Source: Bacteroidota bacterium
GTDB lineage: Bacteria; Bacteroidota; Bacteroidia; Chitinophagales; Chitinophagaceae
Direction of reading: 5' to 3'
Length of the DNA stretch: 64,000 nt
Assembly: GCA_028876495.1 (NCBI GenBank)
Contig: JAGWRO010000097.1
Location: 1 to 64,000, forward strand
Position numbers and translations under genes: made by a program. This document shows positions 20,850 to 29,210 of this stretch, piece after piece. The first letter of the stretch is position 1. Each line of letters begins with the position of its first letter. The notes below the pieces were generated by a model. The model was given only the letters and a program-made list of their open reading frames with translations. It did no database searches and was not told where the DNA came from.

Positions 20850-20857
20850 CAAAAATA
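20850..20857 (-). promoter_or_regulatory. -7 promoter element for feoB
   Basis: The minus strand reads TATTTTTG, about 20 bases before the TTG start of feoB. No Fur-box-like palindrome was obvious. Confidence 0.4.
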
Positions 20858-20944
20858 ATAGCGATCATCTAAAAAACTTTACGAAATAGGGAAAGAGATT
20901 GTTGGCATGAAATTTTATCATTATGTTCACTAATATATTCCCGT

Positions 20945-20952
20945 TAATTTTG
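20945..20952 (+). promoter_or_regulatory. -7 promoter element for the M28 peptidase operon
   Basis: TAATTTTG lies 25 bases before the ATG at 20978. The closer ATG at 20966 would leave almost no leader. Confidence 0.45.
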
Positions 20953-20977
20953 TCTTCAAAAGTAAATGTACACCTAT

Positions 20978-22609
20978 ATGAAATATATTTTTATTTCCTT
21001 AATCCTGATATCAACCGGAGCTGCTGCACAAAGATTGAAAAAATCAGACAAAGAAGTAATTGAAAACCTGAAAAAAGAGATCACTTACCTTGCCAGCGAC
21101 AAATTGCAAGGCAGAAGAACCGGCACAGAAGGAGAAAAACTGGCTTATGAATATTTATCCGATCAGTTTGAGAAAGCAGGGTTGGCTCCCAAAGGAGATG
21201 GTAATTCTTTTATTCAAACCTTTGAGATTAATGAAGGCAAACAAATATTACCTGCAACCCATTTTATTATCAATGATACCGCTCTTGAAAGTAGAAAAGA
21301 TTTTTTCCCCTTAATATTCAGCGGAGATGGCTCAGCAAAAGGAGATGTGTCACCGGCGTTTAAAGAAAAAGGAAGGCCGTGGTTTTGGGATATAAAAGAT
21401 GTGCTTGATGAGAATCAAAACAATCCACATTTCGACATTGCAGAAGCGATTAGAAATAAGGCATTGGATATTGAGAAAAAAGGCGCTTCTGCATTAATAA
21501 CCTACAATTCAGGAAAGGCAGATGACGAATTAGAATTTGATGGAAAATCAAAAATGCCTCAAATTCAAATCCCTGTAATTTACCTGTCGAAAAAGGTAGC
21601 AGCAAAATATTTAAGTGACAACGCAGCCAACCTTACTGTGGATTTACAAACAGCCCTGGGTGATAAAACAAGAATGGGCCATAATGTGATCGGCTACATT
21701 GATAACGGTGCAGCACACACGATAATTTTGGGAGCGCATTATGATCACCTTGGCTTGGGGCAAGACAATAATACCCTCGATCCGGGTAATCATGAAGTAC
21801 ATAATGGCGCAGATGACAATGCCAGCGGAACTGCTTCTGTTATCGAATTAGCAAAGTTGGTTAAAGATTCAAAACTTAAAAACAATAATTACCTGTTTAT
21901 TTGTTTTTCAGGTGAAGAATTGGGTTTACTGGGTTCAAAATATTTTACCGAACACCCAACCATACCACTTGACCAGGTTGATTACATGATCAATTCCGAT
22001 ATGATCGGCAGATTAAATGATGCTACCCATAAAATAATAATCGGTGGTTATGGCACTTCTCCTGAATGGAGTAAAATTTTGCCGGAAAAGACAAAAGCAT
22101 TGACCGCAAAATTCGATTCAAGTGGCATAGGGCCAAGTGACCATACTTCTTTTTATTTACAAAATATTCCCGTCTTGTTCTTCTTTACGGGCATTGAAAA
22201 AGACTATCATAAAGCAACAGATGATGCAGATAAAATAAATTACGTTGGAGAATTTAGAGTAATTCAATACATTCAAGACATTTTAAAAGAAACAAACAAC
22301 AATCAAAAAATTGCTTTTTCCAAAACACGTGAACCGAAAATGGAAACAGCACATTTCAGCGTCACCTTAGGTTTTATGCCCGATTATTCCTATTCAGGGA
22401 ATGGTGTAAAGGCCGATGCGATCATCGATGGAAAGACGGCTCAAAAAATTGGCATGAAGGCTGGAGATGTAATTACCCGATTAGGCGATTACCCGGTAAC
22501 GGATTTAAACAGTTATATGGCAGCTTTAGGAAAATTTAAAAAAGGAGATGCCACTGTAGTTACCTTAATGCGTGGAAATAACAAAATGAATTTAGAGGTA
22601 GTTTTTTAA
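20978..22609 (+). CDS. Secreted M28-family metallopeptidase with PDZ domain
   Basis: This is a zinc aminopeptidase-type hydrolase exported to the periplasm. MKYIFISLILISTGAAAQ is a signal peptide. An N-terminal region with an inserted PA-like segment precedes the M28 core. Metal ligands are visible: His in GAHYDHLG, Asp in ADDNASGTAS, Glu in FSGEELG, Asp in NSDMIG and His in DYHKATDD. The last 90 residues form a PDZ domain (AQKIGMKAGDVITRLGDYPV). A role in peptide turnover is inferred. Two small genes follow at 13 and 10 bases, probably one operon. Confidence 0.9.
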   Translation: MKYIFISLILISTGAAAQRLKKSDKEVIENLKKEITYLASDKLQGRRTGTEGEKLAYEYLSDQFEKAGLAPKGDGNSFIQTFEINEGKQILPATHFIINDTALESRKDFFPLIFSGDGSAKGDVSPAFKEKGRPWFWDIKDVLDENQNNPHFDIAEAIRNKALDIEKKGASALITYNSGKADDELEFDGKSKMPQIQIPVIYLSKKVAAKYLSDNAANLTVDLQTALGDKTRMGHNVIGYIDNGAAHTIILGAHYDHLGLGQDNNTLDPGNHEVHNGADDNASGTASVIELAKLVKDSKLKNNNYLFICFSGEELGLLGSKYFTEHPTIPLDQVDYMINSDMIGRLNDATHKIIIGGYGTSPEWSKILPEKTKALTAKFDSSGIGPSDHTSFYLQNIPVLFFFTGIEKDYHKATDDADKINYVGEFRVIQYIQDILKETNNNQKIAFSKTREPKMETAHFSVTLGFMPDYSYSGNGVKADAIIDGKTAQKIGMKAGDVITRLGDYPVTDLNSYMAALGKFKKGDATVVTLMRGNNKMNLEVVF

Positions 22610-22621
22610 AAAACAGAAAAC

Positions 22622-23056
22622 ATGAAATTGCGTATTGACAATGAGGCAATGTTGGAAGAATTCTTTGAAAATACACGCCTGTTGGGCATCGTAGCCTCAA
22701 TTGAACAATACCGCTTCTGCTGGCATTTAAACCAAATACTCAATTTCGATTTCCGCATCAATAATAGCATCGAGATTCACTTAAATAAAAAAACACGGAA
22801 CTATTTTTTTCCGATCTACCAATATGGTGAGCAATCCGGAACGATAAAACATTATTTGTACAATAACGAAGATGACGGCGAATATCTTTTACCGGAATTC
22901 AGGCATCTCGATTTTTTATGGCTCATGAAAGACGATGTACTCAAAGACCAGGAGTTATCTGTTTTAATGAATTCTATCAAAACGATCCCTTCTGTTCAAA
23001 TGGTGGTAGAACTAACAAATGAGAAAATAAAAAACAAACAACATCTCATTTTTTAA
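22622..23056 (+). CDS. IPExxxVDY family protein
   Basis: A 144-residue protein of the Bacteroidota-specific IPExxxVDY family, function unknown. The naming motif appears in variant form as LLPEFRHLDFLWL near residue 95. The N-terminal part (ASIEQYRFCWHLNQILNFDF) is also typical. There is no signal peptide or membrane segment, so it is probably cytoplasmic. It lies between the M28 peptidase and the pterin dehydratase with very short gaps. Confidence 0.82.
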   Translation: MKLRIDNEAMLEEFFENTRLLGIVASIEQYRFCWHLNQILNFDFRINNSIEIHLNKKTRNYFFPIYQYGEQSGTIKHYLYNNEDDGEYLLPEFRHLDFLWLMKDDVLKDQELSVLMNSIKTIPSVQMVVELTNEKIKNKQHLIF

Positions 23057-23065
23057 AAAATAATT

Positions 23066-23299
23066 ATGTGGGAAGAAAAAAATAATAAACTTTACAAAAA
23101 ATTTGAATTCAAAAATTTTTCAGAAGCGTTTTCATTTATGACCAGAGTGGCGCTGGCCGCAGAAAAAATGGATCATCATCCAAAATGGACCAACGAATAC
23201 AACAAAGTAGACATCTGGCTTTCAACGCATGATGCCGGAGATATCATAACCGAAAAAGACAAAAAACTCGCAACAATTATTGATGGTTTAAAAGAATAA
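23066..23299 (+). CDS. 4a-hydroxytetrahydrobiopterin dehydratase (pterin carbinolamine dehydratase)
   Basis: This is a small PCD/DCoH-fold enzyme that recycles pterin cofactor after aromatic amino acid hydroxylation. Of its 77 residues, [27 protein letters not shown] contains the helix and the conserved MDHHP(K/E)W active-site histidines; [14 protein letters not shown]-like sequence completes the fold. It is shorter than the roughly 95-residue average but has the whole core. Its stop codon lies inside a 34-base element. Confidence 0.92.
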   Translation: MWEEKNNKLYKKFEFKNFSEAFSFMTRVALAAEKMDHHPKWTNEYNKVDIWLSTHDAGDIITEKDKKLATIIDGLKE

Positions 23300-23326
23300 A
23301 AATCCCGCTTGTTTGTTTGTTTACTG
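23293..23326 (+). repeat. 34-base dispersed element, copy 6
   Basis: AGAATAAAAATCCC begins and TTTGTTTGTTTACTG ends the copy, 34 bases. It contains the TAA stop of the pterin dehydratase gene and lies in the convergent gap with selD. Confidence 0.85.
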
Positions 23327-23356
23327 CCGGTCTTGAGTAGAATCTGAAGTTAGCAG

Positions 23357-24424
23357 CTACGGTAAAACATGAATTACTTTTTCATCAGCAGCGATAAATT
23401 TTCCAACAGGCACACAAAATTTTTCCAGCCCATTTTGCTTTAAAACCTCTTTTACCTCTTCAATTGAACCAGGATGTACCGCAACCAATAAACCTCCGTT
23501 CGTCTGTGGGTCAGGCAATATTGAAAACGCTTCCATCACATTTACCTCTTTAGCAAAACTTATTTTTTTACCATAACTATTCCAATTGCGATAGGTGGCA
23601 TCAGGTACAATTCTTTGGGACAGATATTCATTAACATTTTCAATTAGGCATAACCGTGAGTAATTAAGTTCAGCAGATAATTCGCTTCCTTCGGCCATTT
23701 CAACCAGATGACCGGAAAGCCCAAAACCTGTTACATCCGTAATTGCAGAAACACCTTTTATCTTTCCTAAAAGTTCACCGATAGAATTTAAAGTGGTAAG
23801 CTGATCTAATAAAACTTCAAGGTCGGCTTCTTTTAAAACATTTCTTTTTTGCGCCGTTGATAAAATTCCAACGCCAACTGGTTTAGTCAAAAAAAGTAAA
23901 TCGCCTTCTTTTGCAGTATTATTTTTTTTGAGATGATTAATCTGAACAATACCATTTACCGATAGTCCAAAAAAAGGTTCTGCTGAATCAATACTATGAC
24001 CGCCGGCCAGCGCAATTCCCGCTTTTGCACAAATATTTCTTGCGCCTTCAAGCACTTCTTTTGCCATGGAAGCAGGAAGTTTGTCTACGGGCCAGCCCAG
24101 CAAAGCAATTGCCAGTATAGGCTTTCCACCCATTGCATAAATATCGCTGATGGCATTGGCTGAAGCAATCCGGCCAAAATCAAAAGCATCATCTACAATC
24201 GGCATAAAAAAATCTGTAGTAGAAATTAATGCATTCCCATCTCCTAAATCATAAACTGCAGCATCGTCTTTGCTACTGTTGCCTACCAATAAATTTTTAT
24301 CGGGAAAGGTAAATTGTGAATGCAGTATTTCTTCAAGAACCTGGGGAGAAATTTTGCAGCCACAACCTGCGCCGCGGGAATATTGAGTGAGCCTTATTTT
24401 TTCTTTATTTTCTGAATTTTCCAA
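23357..24424 (-). CDS. selD: Selenide, water dikinase (selenophosphate synthetase)
   Basis: SelD makes selenophosphate from selenide and ATP. The N-terminus reads RLTQYSRGAGCGCKI; Cys21 and Lys24 match the catalytic Cys17 and Lys20 of the E. coli enzyme. The position is encoded by an ordinary Cys codon, not UGA. The AIRS-type domains follow (DVTGFGLSGHL, LPDPQTNGGLL). Its start codon abuts the stop of the upstream repeat protein, so translation is probably coupled. With mnmH upstream, the likely use is 2-selenouridine in tRNA; no selA or selB is present in this window. Confidence 0.96.
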   Translation of the reverse strand: MENSENKEKIRLTQYSRGAGCGCKISPQVLEEILHSQFTFPDKNLLVGNSSKDDAAVYDLGDGNALISTTDFFMPIVDDAFDFGRIASANAISDIYAMGGKPILAIALLGWPVDKLPASMAKEVLEGARNICAKAGIALAGGHSIDSAEPFFGLSVNGIVQINHLKKNNTAKEGDLLFLTKPVGVGILSTAQKRNVLKEADLEVLLDQLTTLNSIGELLGKIKGVSAITDVTGFGLSGHLVEMAEGSELSAELNYSRLCLIENVNEYLSQRIVPDATYRNWNSYGKKISFAKEVNVMEAFSILPDPQTNGGLLVAVHPGSIEEVKEVLKQNGLEKFCVPVGKFIAADEKVIHVLP

Positions 24425-26176
24425 TCAGGTTTTCTTTTTTCGTACTAAAATTATTTTTGAATTTTTGCTGAGGTCACCACTAAAACGGATCTCATAAATT
24501 TTCGTGCCATCGTGAATTACCAATAATCCTGTATTCGGCGGTATACTTCCTAAGTTTTCTGCATACATAACCACAGAAATCGAGTCGCCCATTTCGGGAG
24601 TAAGGTAAATCGTTTTACTGGTTGCGGTGACGAGTAAACCCACACGTGGCATAATCACCTGGCCATTTAGCAAAACGCTTACTGTATCTCCATCAACTGC
24701 TCCGTTATCATAAAGAGAGAAAACGAGACTATCCTGCGCTATTTCTACTGTTCGTATGGTTTCCAATTTCCGCTTTGAAATTTCAGCGGCGGCTGTTGGA
24801 TTGGCTTTCCGCGTTTTAGCAAGTTCTTCAGCCTGTTGCCGTCTTGCAATTTCTTCTTTGGCTTTTGCAGCCTTAGCAAGTTCTTCCTGCTCTTGTTGTT
24901 GACGCGCTAACTCTTCTTGGGTTTTTTTAGCTTTAGCTAATTCTTCCCGGGCCAATTGTTGCCTTGCCAAATTGTCTTTGGCTTGCTGTGCATGTACTTT
25001 GGCGAGTGCTTCCTGCTCCTGCAATTTTCTGACCGAATCGTCTTTTGCCTTTTGTGCTTTGGCGAGTGCTTCCTGCTCCTGCAATTTTCTGACCGAATCG
25101 TCTTTTGCCTTTTGTGCTTTGGCGAGTGTTTCCTGTTCCTGCAATTTCCTGACCGAATCGTCTTCTGCCTTTTGTGCTTTGGCGAGTGCTTCCTGTTCCT
25201 GCAATTTCCTGATCGAATCGTCTTTTGCCTTTTGTGCTTTGGCGAGTGTTTCCTGTTCCTGCAATTTTCTGACCGAATCGTCTTTTGCCTTTTGTGCTTT
25301 GGCGAGTGATTCCTGTTCCTGCAATTTCCTGACCGAATCGTCTTTTGCCTTTTGTGCTTTGGCGAGTGCTTCCTGCTCCTGCAATTTCCTGATCGAATCG
25401 TCTTTTGCCTTTTGTGCTTTGGCGAGTGTCTCCTGCTCCTGCAATTTCCTGACCGAATCGTCTTTTGCCTTTTGTGCTTTGGCGAGTGTCTCCTGCTCCT
25501 GCAATTTCCTGACCGAATCGTCTTTTGCCTTTTGTGCTTTGGCGAGTGATTCCTGTTCCTGCAATTTCCTGGATGAATCTACCTTTGCCTTTTGTGCCAC
25601 AGCTAATTCCTCATTACTATTTTTTGAGGCAATGTTTTGAAGAGGAGGCAAAAATGCAAGTTGATCAGCAAGCCCAAGATCTATCAATTTTTTTACGATG
25701 ATCGTTTGTTCGGGCTGCACTTTCTTTTTCTTCTCAAGAAAAATACTGCCTGTAAGCGGATTGTACTCTCTTGTAGCGTTGGTCCGCCAGGTACCAGCCA
25801 AGACTTCAGAGGAATCGTTGTGAGAGAGAGTTAAAAAAGAATACATTTTTACTCCTTTAGCAGGAGGCTCTGTATAATTATAATAAACAAATTTTTCATC
25901 CTCAACAAAAACGCGATCTTTTTTTACTTTAATCTTTACCTCTTTTACACCAATATTTTTTACACTGTCAATTATAAAAGTAGTATGTGAAAAGCCATTT
26001 GTTTTTCCGTTTACATCATTTATTGCAAGTTCGTAATGAATGGTTTGTTGAGTAGTATCATTATACATATTTCCTACCCAAACCCCTGAAATATCCTGCG
26101 AAAAACACCGAAAAGGGAAAAGAAAAAAAATTAAAATACCCACGCGTATTTTCGATATGTGATTTTTTTTACACAT
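24425..26176 (-). CDS. Secreted coiled-coil protein with 20-residue tandem repeats
   Basis: This is a 583-residue protein I cannot assign to a named family. Residues 1-27 are a signal peptide (VGILIFFLFPFRCFS). Residues 28-150 form a beta-rich domain (DISGVWVGNMYND, LAGTWRTNATREYNP). The middle holds about ten near-identical 20-residue units of the type AKAQKAKDDSVRKLQEQE, then degenerate KEELARQQ units; this part should be a long charged alpha-helix or coiled coil. The last 110 residues are a second beta-rich domain (DNGAVDGDTVSVLLNGQVI) that recurs in Chitinophagaceae. It probably acts in the periplasm as a spacer-linked two-domain protein. It lies between mnmH and selD. Confidence 0.75.
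   Translation of the reverse strand: MCKKNHISKIRVGILIFFLFPFRCFSQDISGVWVGNMYNDTTQQTIHYELAINDVNGKTNGFSHTTFIIDSVKNIGVKEVKIKVKKDRVFVEDEKFVYYNYTEPPAKGVKMYSFLTLSHNDSSEVLAGTWRTNATREYNPLTGSIFLEKKKKVQPEQTIIVKKLIDLGLADQLAFLPPLQNIASKNSNEELAVAQKAKVDSSRKLQEQESLAKAQKAKDDSVRKLQEQETLAKAQKAKDDSVRKLQEQETLAKAQKAKDDSIRKLQEQEALAKAQKAKDDSVRKLQEQESLAKAQKAKDDSVRKLQEQETLAKAQKAKDDSIRKLQEQEALAKAQKAEDDSVRKLQEQETLAKAQKAKDDSVRKLQEQEALAKAQKAKDDSVRKLQEQEALAKVHAQQAKDNLARQQLAREELAKAKKTQEELARQQQEQEELAKAAKAKEEIARRQQAEELAKTRKANPTAAAEISKRKLETIRTVEIAQDSLVFSLYDNGAVDGDTVSVLLNGQVIMPRVGLLVTATSKTIYLTPEMGDSISVVMYAENLGSIPPNTGLLVIHDGTKIYEIRFSGDLSKNSKIILVRKKKT
25005..25600 (-). repeat. 60-base tandem repeat array inside the coiled-coil gene
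   Basis: Nine full units of exactly 60 bases run from 25021 to 25560, flanked by partial ones. They differ by only a few substitutions per unit. The period is a multiple of three, so all frames stay open and produce spurious antisense ORFs. Confidence 0.95.
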
Positions 26177-26244
26177 GAGTTATGGCTCTTAAGGCAGTTG
26201 GGGGTTTAAAAATTAGGATTATAAATTATTTCAAAAATATAAAA

Positions 26245-27315
26245 TTATTCGGCAAGTAAAATCCGGGCATTTTCAATTTTAGTATTTCTGCAAGGAATTT
26301 TATTCAATAAAGATTCTACATCCTCTCTTTTTCTCAAACTTTCGCCGTACATCTTATCATAATATTTTAATAACACAGAAAATGCGGCATGCATATTATC
26401 TTCTGCTATAAATTGAATCACATTCTTTGTATTCATTCCTCCTAATCTCTTTTGAATTTTTAAAACGCAATTGACCAGTTGATGCTTCTCATAGATTCCA
26501 TAGTTGTTTACAATATTTTTAACTCTTTCTTCAAAGGGAATGTCTAAAAAGTATAAAGGACTCTTGCGCATTTGGCCCCAAAAAGCTTTGGGAATGCCAA
26601 CAGTTCCAATATGAGCACTTTCATCCTCTACCCAAATTTCGTTTTTCGTTTTACCATTACCGTTATGTACATTTTTAGAACTCTTCCATAATTGTATTGA
26701 AAGGAGGTTTTCAAACATTTCAGACGAGGGCTGCGGGTTTTCTCCAAGGCTCCCAAATGCAGACCCCTTGTGGTTTGCCAGCCTCTCAAGGTCTATAACT
26801 TTTTCGCCTTTCCTGCTTAACTCTTTTAAAATTTCAGTTTTGCCCGAACCGGTAAATCCGCCTAACACTTTAAGAGCATATTTTTTTTCAAATTGAGAAA
26901 GTGTCCATCTCCTGAATGCTTTATAACCGCCTTTAAGTAAATAAATTTTGTATCCGTACAAATTCAAAAGCCACGCAACCGCGTCACTGCGCATTCCGCC
27001 ACGCCAGCAATGCACAAGGAATATTTTATTGATACTGTCATCCTTACTTCCGGATTTAAAAAGGTCTTCCACCTCACCCGGAATAATTTTCATTCTTTCA
27101 GAAAAGTATTTGAGTCCATGATTTACCGCTATCTGCCTGCTTTCTTTTTTATAGGCTGTTCCTATTATTTTCCTTTGCTCATCTGTAAAAATAGGAATAG
27201 AAAAAGCGCCGGGAATATGAGCATGAGAATATTCTGCCGGGCTCCTTACATCAAGAACAGGAAATTTTTCAGCAAGTTGCAGGAAATTTTCAATATCTAC
27301 TTTTTCAACAGGCAT
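26245..27315 (-). CDS. mnmH: tRNA 2-selenouridine synthase (SelU/MnmH)
   Basis: It converts 2-thiouridine to 2-selenouridine at the wobble position of tRNAs for Lys, Glu and Gln, using selenophosphate. The N-terminal rhodanese domain has LDVRSPAEYSHAHIPGA and the active-site loop VHCWRGGMRS with Cys103. The P-loop GGFTGSGKT is at residues 152-160. Length (356) and domain order are standard. It lies 31 bases downstream of tnaA and upstream of the repeat protein and selD, all on one strand. Confidence 0.95.
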   Translation of the reverse strand: MPVEKVDIENFLQLAEKFPVLDVRSPAEYSHAHIPGAFSIPIFTDEQRKIIGTAYKKESRQIAVNHGLKYFSERMKIIPGEVEDLFKSGSKDDSINKIFLVHCWRGGMRSDAVAWLLNLYGYKIYLLKGGYKAFRRWTLSQFEKKYALKVLGGFTGSGKTEILKELSRKGEKVIDLERLANHKGSAFGSLGENPQPSSEMFENLLSIQLWKSSKNVHNGNGKTKNEIWVEDESAHIGTVGIPKAFWGQMRKSPLYFLDIPFEERVKNIVNNYGIYEKHQLVNCVLKIQKRLGGMNTKNVIQFIAEDNMHAAFSVLLKYYDKMYGESLRKREDVESLLNKIPCRNTKIENARILLAE

Positions 27316-27346
27316 CCGGCAAATTACATTTTGTTTGCGTAAATTA

Positions 27347-28720
27347 TTATTCTACCTCTTTCATCCTTACCGTAAAATGCCTTAAGGAAGGGGCTTCATA
27401 TTCTATTTGCAATCCTTTTATCTTTTCGCGGTTTTTATACACTTCAATTATCACCTCGGCAACATAATCAATGTGACTTTGCGTATATACTCTTCGCGGA
27501 ATCGCCAGCCTAACCAGTTCCATTACTGCCGGAATTAAATTTCCTGTTTCATCATATTTGCCAAACATTAATGAACCAATTTCCACTCCTCGAACGCCGC
27601 CTTCAACATACAAAGCTGCCACCAATGCCTGACCGGGATATTGTTCAGATGGGATATGAGGCAGCATCGCTTTTGCATCAATATAAACTGCATGCCCACC
27701 GGCTGGCTGCATCACCGGCACATCCGCCTTCATTAATTTTTCAGTAAGGTATTCTATACTGCGAATCCTGTATTGCAGGTAACTCACTTCCATTACCTCC
27801 TTCAGACCGATGGCTATTGCTTCCAGGTCGCGGCCTGCAAGCCCGCCGTAAGTAGGAAACCCTTCTGTAATGATTAGCAGGTTTCTGCATTGAACCGCCA
27901 ATTCTTCATTTCTTAACGCGATAAAACCACCAATATTGGCGAAGGCATCTTTCTTTGCGCTCATCGTACAGCCATCCGCATACGAAAATAATTCGTTGGC
28001 AATTTCAGGAATTGATTTATTGGCATACCCTTTTTCACGAAGTTTTATAAAGTAACAATTCTCAGCAAAACGGCAGGCATCAATAAACAAAGGAATACCA
28101 TACTTTTTACATATTGATTTCACTTCCCTTATATTTTGCATGCTCACAGGCTGGCCGCCTCCGGAGTTGTTGGTAACAGTAACCACACAAAGAGGAATAT
28201 TTTCAGCACCCTTTTCTTCAATAAATTTTTGCAAGGCTTCTGTATCCACGTTACCTTTGAAAGGTGCAGGTACAGAAGGAAGTTTTCCCTCTTTGCACAA
28301 AAGATCCACTCCCTCAGCCCCGGAAAACTCAATGTTGGCGCGTGTTGTATCAAACAACGTATTGCTCACAATATATTTTCCTTTTCCTCCGACAACAGTA
28401 AATAAGATTTTTTCAGCCGCGCGTCCCTGGTGAGCAGGAATTACAATCGGCATACCGGTTATATCCTGTATCGTTTTTTCAAAATGAAAAAAACTTTTAC
28501 TCCCGGCATACGATTCATCACCTATCATAATGCCAGCCCATTGAGCGCTGCTCATGGCGCTTGTTCCGCTATCAGTTAGCAAGTCGATGAGCACATCATC
28601 CGCATGAATTAAAAACGGGTTATAAGCCGCGTCTTTTAATATTTTTTCTCTTTGTTCTTTGGTGGTAAAATGAATAGGTTCTACCGATTTTATTTTGAAA
28701 GGTTCGATGATTGTAGGCAT
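27347..28720 (-). CDS. tnaA: Tryptophanase (PLP-dependent beta-eliminating lyase)
   Basis: It cleaves L-tryptophan to indole, pyruvate and ammonia. Of its 457 residues, EPFKIKSVEPI, LLTDSGTSAMS, THQ-like PAHQGRAAEK, TVTNNSGGGQPVS, and the PLP lysine in MSAKKDAFANIGG are visible. Tyrosine phenol-lyase is the close alternative; here the C-terminal domain reads GVEIGSLMFG, like tryptophanase, where tyrosine phenol-lyase carries an Arg in an MERG context. It leads a run with mnmH, the repeat protein and selD. A two-component system is divergent to it, 490 bases away. Confidence 0.88.
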   Translation of the reverse strand: MPTIIEPFKIKSVEPIHFTTKEQREKILKDAAYNPFLIHADDVLIDLLTDSGTSAMSSAQWAGIMIGDESYAGSKSFFHFEKTIQDITGMPIVIPAHQGRAAEKILFTVVGGKGKYIVSNTLFDTTRANIEFSGAEGVDLLCKEGKLPSVPAPFKGNVDTEALQKFIEEKGAENIPLCVVTVTNNSGGGQPVSMQNIREVKSICKKYGIPLFIDACRFAENCYFIKLREKGYANKSIPEIANELFSYADGCTMSAKKDAFANIGGFIALRNEELAVQCRNLLIITEGFPTYGGLAGRDLEAIAIGLKEVMEVSYLQYRIRSIEYLTEKLMKADVPVMQPAGGHAVYIDAKAMLPHIPSEQYPGQALVAALYVEGGVRGVEIGSLMFGKYDETGNLIPAVMELVRLAIPRRVYTQSHIDYVAEVIIEVYKNREKIKGLQIEYEAPSLRHFTVRMKEVE

Positions 28721-28768
28721 TTAAATAATTTTTTAAAGTATCAGCAATAAAATTGTTTGAATAAGTGA

Positions 28769-28912
28769 TATAAAAACTTTCTTTGTAAAAAGAATGATTT
28801 TAATAAATACAATAAGGCTGGTGGTTATGGAGATTGCTTAGGTTGGTTTCCTGATAATATTGATCCAAAGAAGTATCATACGGCAAAAATAAACCTATTT
28901 AAAATCATTTGA
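28769..28912 (+). pseudogene. Possible protein-coding relic
   Basis: A 47-codon open stretch has no ATG/GTG/TTG near its beginning but reads in a protein-like way, including GGYGDCLGWFPDNIDP. I do not recognise the parent family. Chance is possible in this AT-rich gap. Confidence 0.25.
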
Positions 28913-28937
28913 AAACATTTAAAACACCCTGCTGTAT

Positions 28938-28971
28938 AAAAATAAAAAACTGGTAATTTGTTCGTTTACTA
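28938..28971 (+). repeat. 34-base dispersed element, copy 7
   Basis: The left arm AAAAATAAAAAAC and right arm AATTTGTTCGTTTACTA are present; the left arm is shifted by one base. Unlike most copies, it lies in a divergent gap. Confidence 0.7.
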
Positions 28972-29210
28972 TTGCCATACATACCTACGGGAGTGTAACA
29001 TAATTGAACCCTTAAAAAAGCTGTTGTAATTCGTGGTAAAAACAATAATGACCCACGCTTTCTTAAAAAAATTATATTGCCGCTTATAAGGTGTTTTAAC
29101 ACTTTTACCCATAGAAGATAAAAGAAAAATTTTCATATTCCCTATATTCACATTTCATTTTCAATTCCATTTTTTGTGGGAACTTTGAAATTGTTTATAA
29201 AAAATATTAG

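Larger units (their letters stand above)
28721..29210. other. 490-base divergent gap between tnaA and the histidine kinase
   Basis: It contains one 34-base element and an open + strand stretch (28769-28912) without a start codon that reads like a protein relic (GGYGDCLGWFPDNIDPKKY). No convincing promoter box, tRNA or hairpin terminator was found. Confidence 0.5.

Noticed and set aside
25005-25600. Tandem array as a CRISPR
   Set aside because: Units are contiguous, near-identical and coding; there are no unique spacers and no cas genes.
24956-25640. Long cysteine/leucine-rich ORFs antisense to the repeat protein
   Set aside because: The 60-base period is a multiple of three, so every frame of the array stays open. 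The antisense products are mere repeats of the same DNA with no start context or conserved domain.
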